Assembly (NCBI GenBank): GCA_021307315.1
Contig: JAJSPD010000112.1
Location: 39,436-103,435 of the forward strand
Source of the DNA: Bisporella sp. PMI_857
Lineage: Eukaryota > Ascomycota > Leotiomycetes > Helotiales > Helotiaceae
Length of the DNA: 64,000 bases
Reading direction: 5' to 3'
The notes under the pieces are model-generated. The model saw only the letters and a program-made list of their open reading frames with translations, ran no database searches and was not told the origin of the DNA. Numbering within the stretch: position 1 is the first letter of the stretch; every line of letters begins with the position of its first letter. The translations under genes were made by a program, and so were the position numbers. This document shows, piece after piece, positions 35,509 to 48,200 of the stretch.

Positions 35509-38500
35509 ATGGATCGCAAGAGAAAGCGTAAGGGAGTATATAAATTTTTGCCAGAAGGAGCAGAACTAAATGGGATCCAGGCGAGTTGCGCGACTTGAAC
35601 AGCCGGGCGTGGGCTGGAGAGAAAAGTAAGGATTCTTTGTGGGACATGTATATGATGAAAGCTGACCCTAGCATGCAGATATCTATGAAGTCAATAAATC
35701 TCTAGACTCCTCTTTGAAGAAGAATACCGCCTTCATCAAACGCCTTCGAACTGCGGTGACGGCGACTACCCTCAGTACCTTCCTTCAAGAAATTCGAACT
35801 CTGAGTCTCCACAAATATCTTTCTGAGATCATATCTGCGTGCTACGAAGGCCTCTGCAAGCTGAAATCACCCGGTGAGATTGATGCTGGAGTGGAAATTG
35901 TTAGTGCATTACACCAGCGTTTTGGCCCTACAGAATTCACAGAGTTTCTGGGTTGGCTTGTGGGCAAGGGGCTCGCCACTCCGGAGAAGTCCATACTAAA
36001 GACACTGGCTGCAGATATCAAGGAGAAGGAGGAGAAGGATCGTATTGTGCGGCAAAGAGTACTTCTTAGAGTAGTCACGGAATTATGGCTCGTCGGAGTG
36101 GTGAGAACTTTAGATGATGTCACCCGTCCAGATGATGCCTCACGAGGAAAGGAGTCTCTTTCTACAGGCACTGCAAAAGGAGCAGATGTAAAAGCTAAAG
36201 CAAATGGTGCCGGCAAAGGGGGCGGCGCGGAGCCGTTTCCCTTAGAAGTCCTCAAGGACCTTCTCGGACATGATAGGGATCATGCCAATCTGCCATTGCT
36301 TGTCATATTTGTGAAGGCTTTCAGTTGGGATATACTGGGTGTCAAAGAAGCTGGATCAGAGGGACGGAAAACTGTGGAAGAGGACGGTACGGTTAATGCT
36401 ACCGGCGAGGGTGATGCAGATGGAGAAGATTCGGACGAACCATCCACCGCTGAAAGCACGGTTGACGATCCTCCTCTTGCCTCGCCAGAGCTTCAAGAGC
36501 GGTTTCGAAACATCTTGAAGCGATACTTTGAAGACGTCAAGGCCCATCTAATTCGCGATCAAAAGCTCATTAGCAAGCAAGCAAGGAAAGATGCAGAAGC
36601 CTACGTCAAGTCTGGACAAGTCTTTGAGGATCGTCAGGCGAGCTACGAGAAAGCTGTAAAGGCACAAGAACGTCTCTTAGCAAATGCCCAAATCCTAGCA
36701 GATGCTATTGGCGGAGAAATGCCAGATCTCAAGGATTCGGAAGATTCCTCTGGGGCTGGGAGCGGAGGCATTGGCCTTGTGAAGACTGGTGAATACTTGC
36801 GAGGTGAAGGTGATGGGGCAGGCATCTGGGAAGATGAAGAGGAGCGACGATTCTACGAAAATTTAGTTGATCTTAAGGGAAAGGTGCCTGGCATGCTTCT
36901 AGAGGACGGAAAGAAGAAGAAAACAGACACGGATGAGCAAGTCGGCAAGAAGATTGATCCTTCCGAGGCGGCTTCAACACCCACAAGTACCAAAGAAGAT
37001 GATCAGTCTACAGCCATCGCCAATAAAACGATCGGAGCTCAAGTCGACGCAGTCCTTGCTCGCCTTCCGGACCTCACCTCAAAGGATTTGGTAGATCAAG
37101 CAGCTATCGACTTTTGTTTCTTAAATTCCAAAGCGTCCCGCAATCGACTAATTAAGGCCGTCCAAGAAATTCCTAAAGGACGAAGCGATCTTCTGCCATC
37201 GTATTCACGCCTTGTTGCAACTCTTGGAAAATACATGCCGGATGTCACTAAGGGTTTGATTGATCACCTCGACCAGGAATTCCGAAGTCTGCAACGACGG
37301 AAAGAGAAAGAATTCTTGGGGCAAGCTCGACTCGGAAATATCCGGTACCTTGCGGAACTGACTAAGTTTGGAGTAGTACCAGAGCATGTGATCTTCCATT
37401 GTTTAAAAGTCAGCTTGGACGACTTCTCTAGAATGAATATCGAGATTATCTGCAATCTCCTCGAGAATTGTGGCAGATATCTGCTCAAGAATCCTGAGAC
37501 TTCCCCACGAATGAGCTCTTTCTTAGAGACTTTGAAGCGAAAGAAGTCTGCCAAGCATATTGGACAGCAGGAACGCATGCTTATCGAGAATGCTGTTTAT
37601 TATGTTGATCCGCCAGTAAGAGCCGCTATCCAGCAGAAGGAGCGAACGCCCGTCGATCTCTACATTCGTAAACTGATCTACTCGGACATGCACAATCGCA
37701 ACTATCCAAAGATTGTTAAACAGATTCGTAGACTTCATTGGGAAGAGTCTGAAATTGTGGTCCTACTCGAGAAAGTGTTCTCCAAACCTGCTAAAGTCAA
37801 GTATGGAAATATTCATCTGCTTGCAACCTGCATTGGTGCTATTTATCGCTACCACCAAGATTGGGTCACAACAGTGATTGACAATGTTCTGGAATCCATC
37901 ATTTTGGGTTTGGAGTCAAATGATTTCAAGCTCAATCAACGTCGTCTTGCGGAAGTCAAATATCTGGGTGAGCTTTATAATTATCGTATGGTTGATCATC
38001 CTGTCATTTTCGATACCATGTATCGCATCATGACTTTTGGCCATGGTAAGTATAAAAAATGCATACAAAAGCAGAGGAAGGCTAATCATATTCGTAGGCG
38101 GACCTCCACTTCCCGGCCGACTCAATCCATTTGATATGCCGGACGACTTTTTCCGTATTCGTCTCATCGCAACATTATTGGAGACCTGTGGTATCTTTTT
38201 CAACCGTGGCCCTGCTGGCAAGAAGCTGGACTACTTTCTTTCTTTCTTTCAGGTGAGCAGATCATCAGATCTACCCCATAGTATTTTGCCTGACAAATTT
38301 AGTACTACATCTTCACCAAAGATCCCCTTCCTATGGACGTCGAGTTTATCGTACAGGATGTCTTCTCTTTGACTCGACCCCAGTGGGTACTAGCGACTAA
38401 CCTTGAAGCCGCTAGCCGAGCTTTCCAGCTTGCGATGCAGCAAGATCAGAAGATGTCAGGGCTTGACAAAGTTGCTGAGCCTGCTGAAGATGATAGAGAA

Positions 38501-39569
38501 GAAATCTCGTCTGAGGATGAAAAAGATGAAAAAGATGATGTTGAGGCAGAGAACGATGGTGAGAAAGGCCTACCTGACGATGAACCTGAATCAAATGAGG
38601 ATGAAGTGAGACCCTCTACTACCAGCTTTTCGGGATCTGGTCAGCTGACTTATGGAAAGCTTGATAGCAATGGCTCAGGAAATATCACCGACTCAGAGGA
38701 GGAATCTATCGTTGTCACTCGGGAGGAGGAAGAAATTGACCCCGAGGACGAGGCAGATTTCGAGCGTGAGTATGCAAAAATGATGGCTGAGAGTCTAGAA
38801 TCGCGGAAGCATGAACGCAAAGCAACATTTGATGTGCCTCTGCCAATGCGACGCAAGGATATCTCAACATCGAATGAGTCTTGGGGTGAAGAGAGTGCTT
38901 CTCCTACCACTGCTCCAGCCGGTACAATGGCATTCTCACTCCTGACGAAGCGGGGCAATCGCCAACAAGTTAGTCGTGCCTTCCGTTCCCCATCTGAGAA
39001 GTGTGCTAATGCTTTATTTCTAGACTCGGACTGTTGCCCTTCCCTCTGACTCTACATTTGCGATTGCAATGAAAACTCAACAGGCTGCTGAACGGGAGGA
39101 ACAGCAACGAATTAAGAATCTAGTCCTGAACTACGACCTTCGTGACGGCGAAGACCAAGATGGTGATTCCACACTCATTCTAATTCCCTCCAACCCAAAT
39201 ATTCACAATGAAACCACAGGCATTGAAAAGACTGCTGCTGCCTTAAATTATGCTCGACTTGACAAGTCGAGCAATAATCGCAGCGGGCAGCGTGCTAGAA
39301 AATTACAGCTCAGTGATGTTGATTGGTATGGGAAGAACTCTCGTACTTCGCGTGAAGAAAGCATCCCCCATTCCGAGACTATTGCAAGTTGGAAGAGAAC
39401 TGATCCTCCTGTCCTTGAGCCGGTCCCTCTTGTTTCAAGACGCAACGGGCCTCTTCCCAATAGAGGACCTCCGGTCGTCAAAACCAATGGGCAAGGCAGG
39501 CTCACACGTAGACAGATCCTTCAAGAACATGCTTCTAGGCAAGCCAAGAAGGCTGGTTTGAAGTACTAG
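35509..39569 (+). CDS. upf2: Nonsense-mediated decay factor Upf2/Nmd2
   Basis: Exons 35509-35527, 35581-35625, 35706-38045, 38098-38252, 38303-38968 and 39024-39569 give 1,256 aa. Two tiny 5' exons supply MDRKRKRELRDLNSRAWAGE, which joins to SLKKNTAFIKRLR, the normal fungal Upf2 start; the large open frame alone has no ATG start. Three MIF4G-type helical domains are expected: the first around residues 20-230, the second near 480-640 and the third around 650-860 (GGPPLPGRLNPFDMPDDFFR). Acidic stretches lie between and after them. The C-terminal third holds the acidic Upf1-interaction region and a basic tail. Upf2 bridges Upf1 and Upf3 during mRNA surveillance on ribosomes. Confidence 0.95.
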
Positions 39570-40918
39570 CTTCTGATCCATCTTTCATGAACGAAGTTCC
39601 CCTGCCTTTACTGTTTCTCTGAACGAACTGTATAATCAAAAGAAAACGCTAACCACAAACCCTCTGATGGGTGGTATAGGAAAGATTAGGCCTTTAGTAG
39701 AGCTGTCGAGGTGAACATCTTGGACGGCTTACGACTAGCTACTTCTTCTCTGCAGTCAATGCGAATCATTTGAGCCTTGACCTCATTGCGGCCTTCTTGG
39801 TCGAGGTAATACAAAGTCATCAAAGCGACAAGCATACTTCAAATCACCCGTCGTGGATGCAACGGCGATGCGAATACGATACTCGTGCGACAGTGCGACG
39901 ATGGAGATGTGAGCATGCCATTGGAAGTTGGAGCGCGATCATCATTTGGGGATGAAAAATTGTTGGCCATCTGGTGTTCTAGATGTGGTGGGGCTATCAG
40001 GGCAGCCATGTTGTTGAGGACGGAGGAAAGAAGATTTTTCATTTGCGGTTGTTATTTTGCACTTTACACACCACTACGATGCAGGGGCCTAACACAGACT
40101 AGCTAAGGACAGTAACATTTGTTCTAGCACATTTGTGTACTAGCTGAGAGATAAATAGTAGAATACATTCATTTATCCCCTGCTGGTGAGTGACCAGTTC
40201 TGTAATAGAGTGACAGTGACCTTGGTACAGGATTTAACACTTATTTTCTATCTTTCTATTTACAACGAGTGGTCTTTTCAAGTGCTTCCTATATGTAGTG
40301 AAATTTATTTCCAACTGCAATCTGTTTTGATGGTTGTTTTCTTCCGCTCTTTTGCCCATTCTTTGCAATTTGTGGGCGGCGCCGCCCGAAGAAGCAATTT
40401 ATAATATGAACACAACACTCTCTATCCGCGTGATAGTCCAGAACTCGGTTAACTAAGGATGGTGCAATAGAACAGTAAGACTGAGTTCTTAGCTGTTCAG
40501 TTCATCTGTAAGTCTTGAATTCTTATCTCAGAATCGTAGGCTTGATCGAAGAGCCTACATCTTGACTCGGCATAAAGGCGCTGAAGGGGGCTGCAGTCAT
40601 TATCTAATTTGCGGTGCTAGCTTTGGAGGAGCCAATTGGGATACATTGCTGTCTTGCTTGTATCCATTGAGAAACTCTAGGTATATGAATGAAAGTTTCA
40701 AATTGAAAATAGTCAGGTGGTAAGGTAAGCTTCATAATTATCAAGCAATCAGCACACACAACAGAAGCTTGAATTAACATTTGATTTACAGATCCTCACC
40801 ATATCTCTATATACAACAATTCATTATCGAAATCCAACGCTATGCGGAATAACAAGGCTCTAACATTTGCTTCACTCCGGCTCTTCTGTATTATTCGACC
40901 TTACGCTCGGGCATAGGA
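39570..40918. other. Convergent intergenic region
   Basis: About 1.35 kb between convergent genes. No coding or RNA feature recognised. Confidence 0.5.
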
Positions 40919-41669
40919 TTATACCATCAATACAACACTCAAGACAGCCACCGCACCCGCAAATCGCACTCCGCTATGCACACTCATTCCCGCCGCACCA
41001 TTTCCGCCTTCAGTCGTCTGGCTCGGCGCGGCTCCACCAGCGTTTGTTGGACTTGGCGTCGCTGCGTTGGTGTTTGACGGTGTACTGCTCGGGACCGGCG
41101 ATGCGCTGTCAGCGGTCCTGATCGTCCACTCGCCTGATCTCGTGATGCTATCGGGGCCGTAGAAGAATATGAACCCGTACTTGATTGTCCCATTTGTGTT
41201 CGGGTCGAGGGATTTGAGGCTCGAGTTTGCAGGATTGATGGATTGGGAGGGCCATTCTTTGGGAGCTTGCGGCGCGTTGGTGAAGGGGTCTAGTGTGACA
41301 GTCCAATTCCGCTCACTGCTCCCGGGGATATCGGCTGCAACGATGTTCTGGTTAGCTCTCCGAGCTCGGTGCTGAAAGGGATTTGGGGAGTGGTATATCA
41401 GACTTACTGAAGAGCCAAGAGATCAGGGTTTCTTTGGTCTCGCCAGTGGTCTTGAAGTCTGGGTTGTTGGTCAAGGCGATGCTAACGGTCTTGTTGCTGT
41501 TGACCACTTCGTCTATGACGTTATTCACGAACCTAAGCTGCGTGCCCACAACAGCTGTTTTTTCATCGTCGCCGCTGCCACCGTAGATCTGGTTCTCCGG
41601 GCTGATGCCAACACTCTGAGTGAGAGAGAGAAGGGAGGCGAAGATGAGGAGTGATGCGCGGAGTGACAT
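40919..41669 (-). CDS. Secreted GPI-anchored protein, unknown
   Basis: Exons 41669-41408 and 41334-40919 (minus; intron with GTAAGT, GCTAACC and TTGCAG) give 225 aa. Residues 1-19 are a signal peptide (MSLRASLLIFASLLSLTQS). The mature part carries several N-glycosylation sequons (NKT, NWT, NSS, NGT). A Ser/Thr/Pro/Asn linker is followed by a short C-terminal hydrophobic tail with small residues before it, which fits GPI attachment. The middle looks like a compact beta-rich domain (GTIKYGFIFFYGPDSITRSG), but I do not recognise the family. Confidence 0.78.
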
Positions 41670-43231
41670 GACGATATTGGTTTCTTGGGCAGGATCGGAT
41701 GAAAATTAGAGAGCTGTATAACAAAAGAAGAAGCTGATGATAATGCTATCAGAGAAGAAGGATCACTCCTTCCTTTATATACATCACTCAGCTTATTCCT
41801 CCTCCATCCCCATATTTCCTCGAACGACATCATGTACCAAATCATAAAAAAAAAAAAGCCCATCCTACAACAACGTAAAAACCCCATCAAAATGAATCAA
41901 GTCAGAAATAAACCCATACGTTTCATTATGCTCCGCGAAATTGAGGCAAAGCCAGCTTACAAGGCTGAGATTCAGGTACCAGGTACCTAGTGCTACAGTA
42001 CGTTGTAGCCATACTCTCTCTCGGGTTCGCTTTAGTGCCCAGGATACACTAAGCCCCATCGGAAACCGCACCTGATTGGCCGCGCCGTGTTGCGCGAAGT
42101 ATTCCCCCCTTCCCCTCCCCTCGCTTGGCCTTGTCGTCGATCAAGGAGGCGAAGGATTAGTGAAGGGGTGGCACGTACTGTGCCGAGGAGCATACCAGCG
42201 CGCCGTAAGTACCGGGCAATCAGAGCTGAATCTCGGATGGGTTTCGCAGAGCCTCATCCCAGCGCATGCTCTCGCTTGTTGCGGCTTGGCCTTACAGATG
42301 GAGGTACCTGCGTTTGTAGGCTGAGTTTTTTTCTTGGGTTTAACAGGGGCTTTTCTATTTTATTTTATTTTTGGTAGGGGATGAGGTTAATTTAATATCT
42401 TGGGGGTTTTGTCTTTCATGGCGGAGCCGAGTTCCGGGTGCGAGCGAGGTGGGTTGGCTGGCTGGCTGGTTGGTGTGGTGGTTTTTTGTATTATTGATAT
42501 GGAATTTGTGTGTTTTGAGATGGTAGTTTACGTGAAGCGAGGCGCTTTTGAATTTGTTGAGATTGGTTTCTTTAAGAGGGTGAGGTTGAGTCGAGGAGCA
42601 GGGTCTTTACTTTGATCTCGGACCGTTTTGTGTATTAGATTTCAGGGCAGTTAGTCATGTCCTCATTCTTGTGCTTTTTATGTGTCTGAACTTAAACGTT
42701 CTCTTGGGCATGGCATCGTGTTTCTTTCACTGTTTTTAAGCACGCTATATTCCGGTGATTACGTAGATCCATAAGTCCGTGACTCATCCTCTACCTTATT
42801 ACAAGTATTGGCTTCGATTAGATATGTACAAGGCGATATTGGTTCAGGAGTACAGAATCTATCATCTACATGAGTTTGCTGAGAATGGAGGATGATTTTC
42901 AAGCTTCCGAAGTGGAATGTGCTTCAGCAGCCACGAGACTTTGCAAGCTGACTGAAATGACGAGATCTCTTGTGCTAGATTCATTTACTCTTCGACGAGC
43001 CATAAGTCTGGTACCTCACGAGTTACATAACACGACACTCGCTCGCGGTACTTGATGCTTTCATTTCTTACGGAACACTTAATTAGGTGCAGTTATATGC
43101 TCAGTAAGCATAGGTTGATGCGCTGCATCGTTTTAAGGAGCTTGAATCACGGGTTACGTATCAGTCATTTTGCGCAATGGCTTAGGGCTTCGACGTGGAC
43201 TTCATAATATTGAATTATATATATATGTCAT
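41670..43231. other. Intergenic region
   Basis: About 1.5 kb with GT-rich low-complexity stretches near 42450-42500. It contains the promoter of the GPI gene; no gene recognised. Confidence 0.5.
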
Positions 43232-44303
43232 CTACAAATCAACCGCGACCACGCTGCCGTTCACGAGGTCATTGCCTGCGAACCAGCCACCGTTCGTGAC
43301 ATACAACGTCTTGCTCTCCTTCACGCTCCCGCGCCCAAACTGCGCGCTCGTCGGATTCAATAAAAGCGTCGTGTTCGTCACCACGCTCTGGGAGCCGTCG
43401 GTCTTGACTTGAACGACTTCGTTCGGATGGCTCGCTATCCAGCCCTCTCCCGCATTCAACGCAAAATCATCGTAGATGATGCCAGCCGGAACGTTGGAAA
43501 GCACCTCGACGGCACCGGTCTTCTCCCCTTGCGAATTAATCGGTACGCGGCCGAAGATGCCCTGCGCTGAGTTCGTGAAGTACAGCCACCCGGCCTTCGT
43601 CCGGATCCCGTTGATTCCCAGGTTCGCGGTTGCGGTGGGCAGGAAGAGTGGGTCGGAGAAGACGACGGAGTACGTGGACGTGCGGGTGTTGATGCGGTAG
43701 ACGGCGCCGGCGGCGGAGTCGGCGCCTAGGATTAGGTGCGGAGAGCCCGGGACGGGAGCGAGCCCGTTGATTATGGTCGAGTTTGCTATTGTGGTCACGT
43801 TTCTGATCGATGATAGGGGGGATGACGGGGTGGGGAGCGTGAGTGCCCAAACCGTGAGTGATCCGAGGGCAGCACGTGTGGATGCGAAGTCCCAAACTTT
43901 GTGCGTGCGTTAATGACTCGATCATAAACGGAATCTGGGGCTGAATATCCAAGTTTGAAATCTTGGTACGTTCTTTTGCGTGAGAGTGGAAAGGAAACTT
44001 ACTGCCTGTTACAATAATGAAGGTGTCAGGAGACGACTCCGTGATGCCCCAGGGCCCAGTACCTTCAGGGAACCTAACAATGACTGAAGCATTTGGGCTC
44101 GGTGCCAATGGATCAACGGAGAAGAGCGTCGGAACTGATGGAGAGGTTACGAGGAGGTTCCCATTTGAACGAATGGCGATGTTTTCAACGAATGTGTTAA
44201 TTGGAAAAGTAAACACGTTCCGGATACCCGGATTGAGAGCTGCTGAGTGCACCGAGGGAAGTAATGCGAGGAAGAGCGAGCTGAGCAGCGTGGTTAGCCT
44301 CAT
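43232..44303 (-). CDS. Secreted SMP-30/gluconolactonase-like beta-propeller protein
   Basis: Exons 44303-44003 and 43896-43232 (minus) give 321 aa. There is a signal peptide (MRLTTLLSSLFLALLPSVHS), then propeller strands with the fungal SMP-30-like pattern: FVENIAIRSNGNLLVTSPSV, GPWGITESSPDTFIIVTG, ADSAAGAVYRINTRT, GINGIRTKAGWLYFTNSAQG, and FALNAGEGWIASHPNEVVQV. Members of this group are secreted and of uncertain substrate. The intron 44002-43897 begins GTAAGT and has a CATTAAC branch site, but the only in-frame 3' end is an AAAG, since a TAA stop lies just upstream in the required frame. Confidence 0.85.
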
Positions 44304-45235
44304 TATGAAGGTCAATTGAGTGCTATCTTCAGTGGTGAAGCTGAAGAAAAGAGAAAAAGAAATGACATCTCGGCCTGAAATACATGATCTCCCTGAACTT
44401 CGGTAGCGAGATATTATCCTGGCCGCGGGTTCATCTAACACAGAATGCGGCGGTCGGCCTATTACTTATCAGCATGGGCTGACTACAGGGCTGATGTGGG
44501 GTCCATCAAGAGGAGAGGACTAGGGCATGATGTAATATGAGAGGCGAAGAAGGATTTTGGTCGTATTGCTGAGCCTATCGCGAAAACTTCTTCTTTGGGT
44601 CGAAATTCGTTAATAATGCCTTAGCATAACCAAATCACGTGCTATGGTTCTAGCCCATATGTCCTAGCATAGACAGAGAACTTCAGAGGATATTGACTCT
44701 TTAGGCAAAGAGACAGATCTATACGAAGGTAGTAATGCTAGTAATAGTTTGAGATCGGCCAAGCAGGACTACAGAGGTCAAATCAACATCCATCGTGATC
44801 TATTTACTCATGAATAGTTAGGAACACGTACGATCTCATAAAATAATTTAACCGCGCAGCATGCCGTGCATGCTTGTCAAGTTTGAAGCATATCATCTCA
44901 CCAAAACTAACGAATTGAACTGGAATGACAACGTGAAGTTATATCCATTCATATGTATGCCCCATCAAATTCCCTCTCAAACACCCTCTTAGCCAAATAT
45001 ATACATTAGAAGCGGATTAAGTTCCAAACATTAGAAAGCAAGAGTTTTCCATTCCGGGCTATTTCCATTAGGGTATCCCGACCCTGAACGCCAATTTCTA
45101 AAGGAGCGTGGGTATCTTATTATCGTGCTATGCGTAAAGGACAGTGGTATCATGATGCTGATGCGTAAAGTCATTAGGTCATGATAAGAGGATGACATAT
45201 GCAAAATTTGAGAACGGTATACTGATGAGAGCTTA
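44304..45235. other. Intergenic region
   Basis: About 930 bp, with the promoter of the SMP-30-like gene at the left and the 3' region of the mucin gene at the right. No other feature seen. Confidence 0.5.
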
Positions 45236-48200
45236 TTAAGCGAGAAGAGCCAGAGCGGATGCTAGCAGAATGGATGCAAGCAACATGAATGACGGCGCTG
45301 TCTGAGCAGAGGAGCCGGGGATCGTCACCTGCGATGGCGTGGGTGTTCCACTAGGCACGATGGACGAGCCAGTCGTCGTCCGGCTGGTAGTACTAACTCC
45401 CGTAGATGTGGGCGGTATTGGTGAAGCGGCGGGTGCCTGACTTGTTACACTCACTGTTGGCGTCTCCGCTGTGCTATCAACCGTCTGCGTAGCCACATTT
45501 GTGGTCACTGGCACTGGACTCACAATATTCGTAATAGTGCTCGTGCTCTGCGGCGGCAGCGTCACGGGCTCGGCGGGAGTCACACTGCAAAAATCCAAGA
45601 ATATGGCGAATTGCGGGCTCACATATGCCTGTAGAGTGACTTTGGTTTGGTCACCGTTGGCAACGACACATGCCTCACATGCAGCACGTTGATCATTGAA
45701 TGCGGAGTCCGGGGCGCACAGGGCATCGCTCAGACCGAGTTTTTGGGCTTCGATGAAACAATTGTTGCAGGAGGCGAAGCAGACTGCTGGCACAATGGTG
45801 TTGTCACGCTTCAGGAGTGCGCGAGGGATGATATCACGCTTAGGGAGCGACGAGCTGGTCTCAAAGTGGGTTAGAGAAGTCTTGGACGCATAGTCTTCGG
45901 AAGGTCCAGTGGTAACCGTTGTTAGAGTTTTAGTACCCGAAGGCCCAGCTATGTAGCTGACAACTACTCTCTGCACAAAGACAGTGTAATCTAAACCGAA
46001 TGCCTTGGGGTTGAGGTTGAAGTATCCGGCTTGAGGTGGGTAGTAAGCTGTGCTATTTGGTGGCCAGACAATATCTGAGAATGGAGGAGCCGGGATACAG
46101 TATTGGGCAGCACATTTATAGTCGTAGTTGGGAGGGTTAGCCCAGAGTGCGCAACCAGCTGGCTTTGGTGGGCTGCAAACAAAGCCTGGTGAACAGCCCC
46201 AGAGCGCATTGCGCCCAGTGGCTTGGGGTGTAACTACTTCGCCAGGTTTGTTGGTAGGCATTGGGCAGGTGATTGCTTCAGTGACTGTCACGGTCTGTCG
46301 CCCGCCAGTTACAGTCTCTGTTGTGCCGGGCAATGTCAGGGTTGTTGTAAATACGGAGCTACTGCCTGGTAACGTAGTGGTGACTGTCGTTCCATCCCGA
46401 GTGAAGGTAGTTGAAAATCCAGGTAAGGAGGTTGTAACTACGGATACAACCGTAGTCCCTGGTTGAGTAATCGTCGTGCCTGGCGCTGTGACTATTAAGA
46501 AAATTAGAACTTGGTTGATGGGAAGTTGAAGAGCCAACAGTTCTAAAGAAAGAAAAGGCCGAATTAGCTCACCTGTTGCAATAGAAGTAGTGCCGGGCCC
46601 AACAATTGTGCTAGTGAAGGAGAAAGTCGATATCGAGATGGAAATGACGGTGGTTGGGGCTGGCGTTATGGTTGTCAATGAGCCAGACTCGGTGATGGTG
46701 ACTGGCGGCGGCGTCGAGGTTATAGTCTCTGATATCGTGCTGAGAGACACTGATACAACAGTTGATAGTGAGAGAGAGGTTTTTGTGGCTGTGGAGATGA
46801 TTGTAGAAGTTTCCTGGGCGTTGGTCAGCTTTTCTCTATCCAAAGAATACTGTATAATCTAGATCCTATGAAGAGGGATTTAAAGATAGGATATCTCAAG
46901 CCCGAAGACATTGGTACCATGAACAGCCTTGTGAAGCTACCACAGAGTAGCTGCGTCTGTTCAGGTGATTGGTGAATGAGCATACTACATTACTTTTCAT
47001 ATGCATAGCTGACTTCAACCTGCAGTAATTCACGCGAGCGAGCATTGTAGAATACCATTTCTCAGAATACTCGATCCTCACTTTATCTTATAGTCTTCAC
47101 GCGACTTCGGGTTCAAAAAGAATTGCAAATCACATACCACGTCAGTCACTGTAGACAACGACAGCGAAATCGACGTCGTAATAGAAGTGATGGTTTCACT
47201 AATGGTCACTGGATAACTTGTGCTAAAGGTGTATGTGGTTACATAGGTTGTGGAATATGTGGAGTACGAGGTTTTCTGGCCTACATTAGTTCGGCGGACT
47301 GGAAACGAACTGAGAACATACTGTTGTCGAGATCGTATCTGTAATGGTTGATAAGCTAGTGGACGTGGTCAGATAAGTCGATGTCGAGTACGATGTCGTG
47401 GTCGATAAATCCGTTATTGTCACCGGATAGCTAATTGATTGTTAGTACATAACGCTAAATTCATGCTGAAGTATTAAAGACCTTGTTGTAACTGTGTCGG
47501 TAGTGAGGTATGTAGATACCTATTAATTTATGTCAGCTTCGGCTAAATATAGGGGAATTGTAGAAGGATGGTGGATAAGGAAATTAGTCATGTGATCTGA
47601 GATCGACATACCGAAGTGCTCACAGAAGTTTTGGTCGCAGTCGTAGAGCTTGTTTCTGTTGCTGTAGTCGAGTAGGTCGAAAGACTTGTTGACACCGTGG
47701 TGTACGTTGTCGTCAAATAGCTAGTGAAAGTAGTACTATCAGTTGTATATATCGTGACCGGATAGCTGTGCTTTAAATTAGCGCTTGTCTTGAAAACGAG
47801 CTAATATCTTACCTAGTCGTGACCGTATCAGTAGTCAAGAATGTAGATACCTACAGATTCATGTCAATATTGCCCAGAAGTCTTCAATGTGTTCATAAAT
47901 ATGGCACCATGAGGTTAATCATGTGATGAGAAAATATGACATACTGTTGTGGAAGTCTCAGTGGCCGTTGTCGATGTTGTGGACGTAGCGGTATCCGTTA
48001 CGGTAAATGGGTAAGAGGTGCTGACCGTTACTAAGCCTAGAGAGAGGTTAGTCTCCGCATGAATACTTTAGTGTCGTAGGAAGAATAGCTTACTTGTCGA
48101 GACTATCGTACTCCATTCCGTCGTTGTAACGGGGTATCCATAGGAGTTTGTTATAGTTACCGGGTAGGGGATTGATGTAGTAATCAGACTCGTGGTAGTA

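Noticed and set aside
40381..40400. GC-rich inverted segment GGGCGGCGCCGCCC as a terminator or RNA hairpin
   Set aside because: Short palindrome in a fungal intergenic region; no evidence that it acts as a terminator or RNA.
46814..46843. ATG at 46843 as start of a separate GPI protein
   Set aside because: No signal peptide follows it, and an intron acceptor at 46814 joins the downstream exon to eleven upstream exons in frame.
46896..47081. Minus-strand frame between mucin exons 11 and 12
   Set aside because: Lies wholly within the 324-nt intron whose ends join the Ser/Thr frame cleanly.
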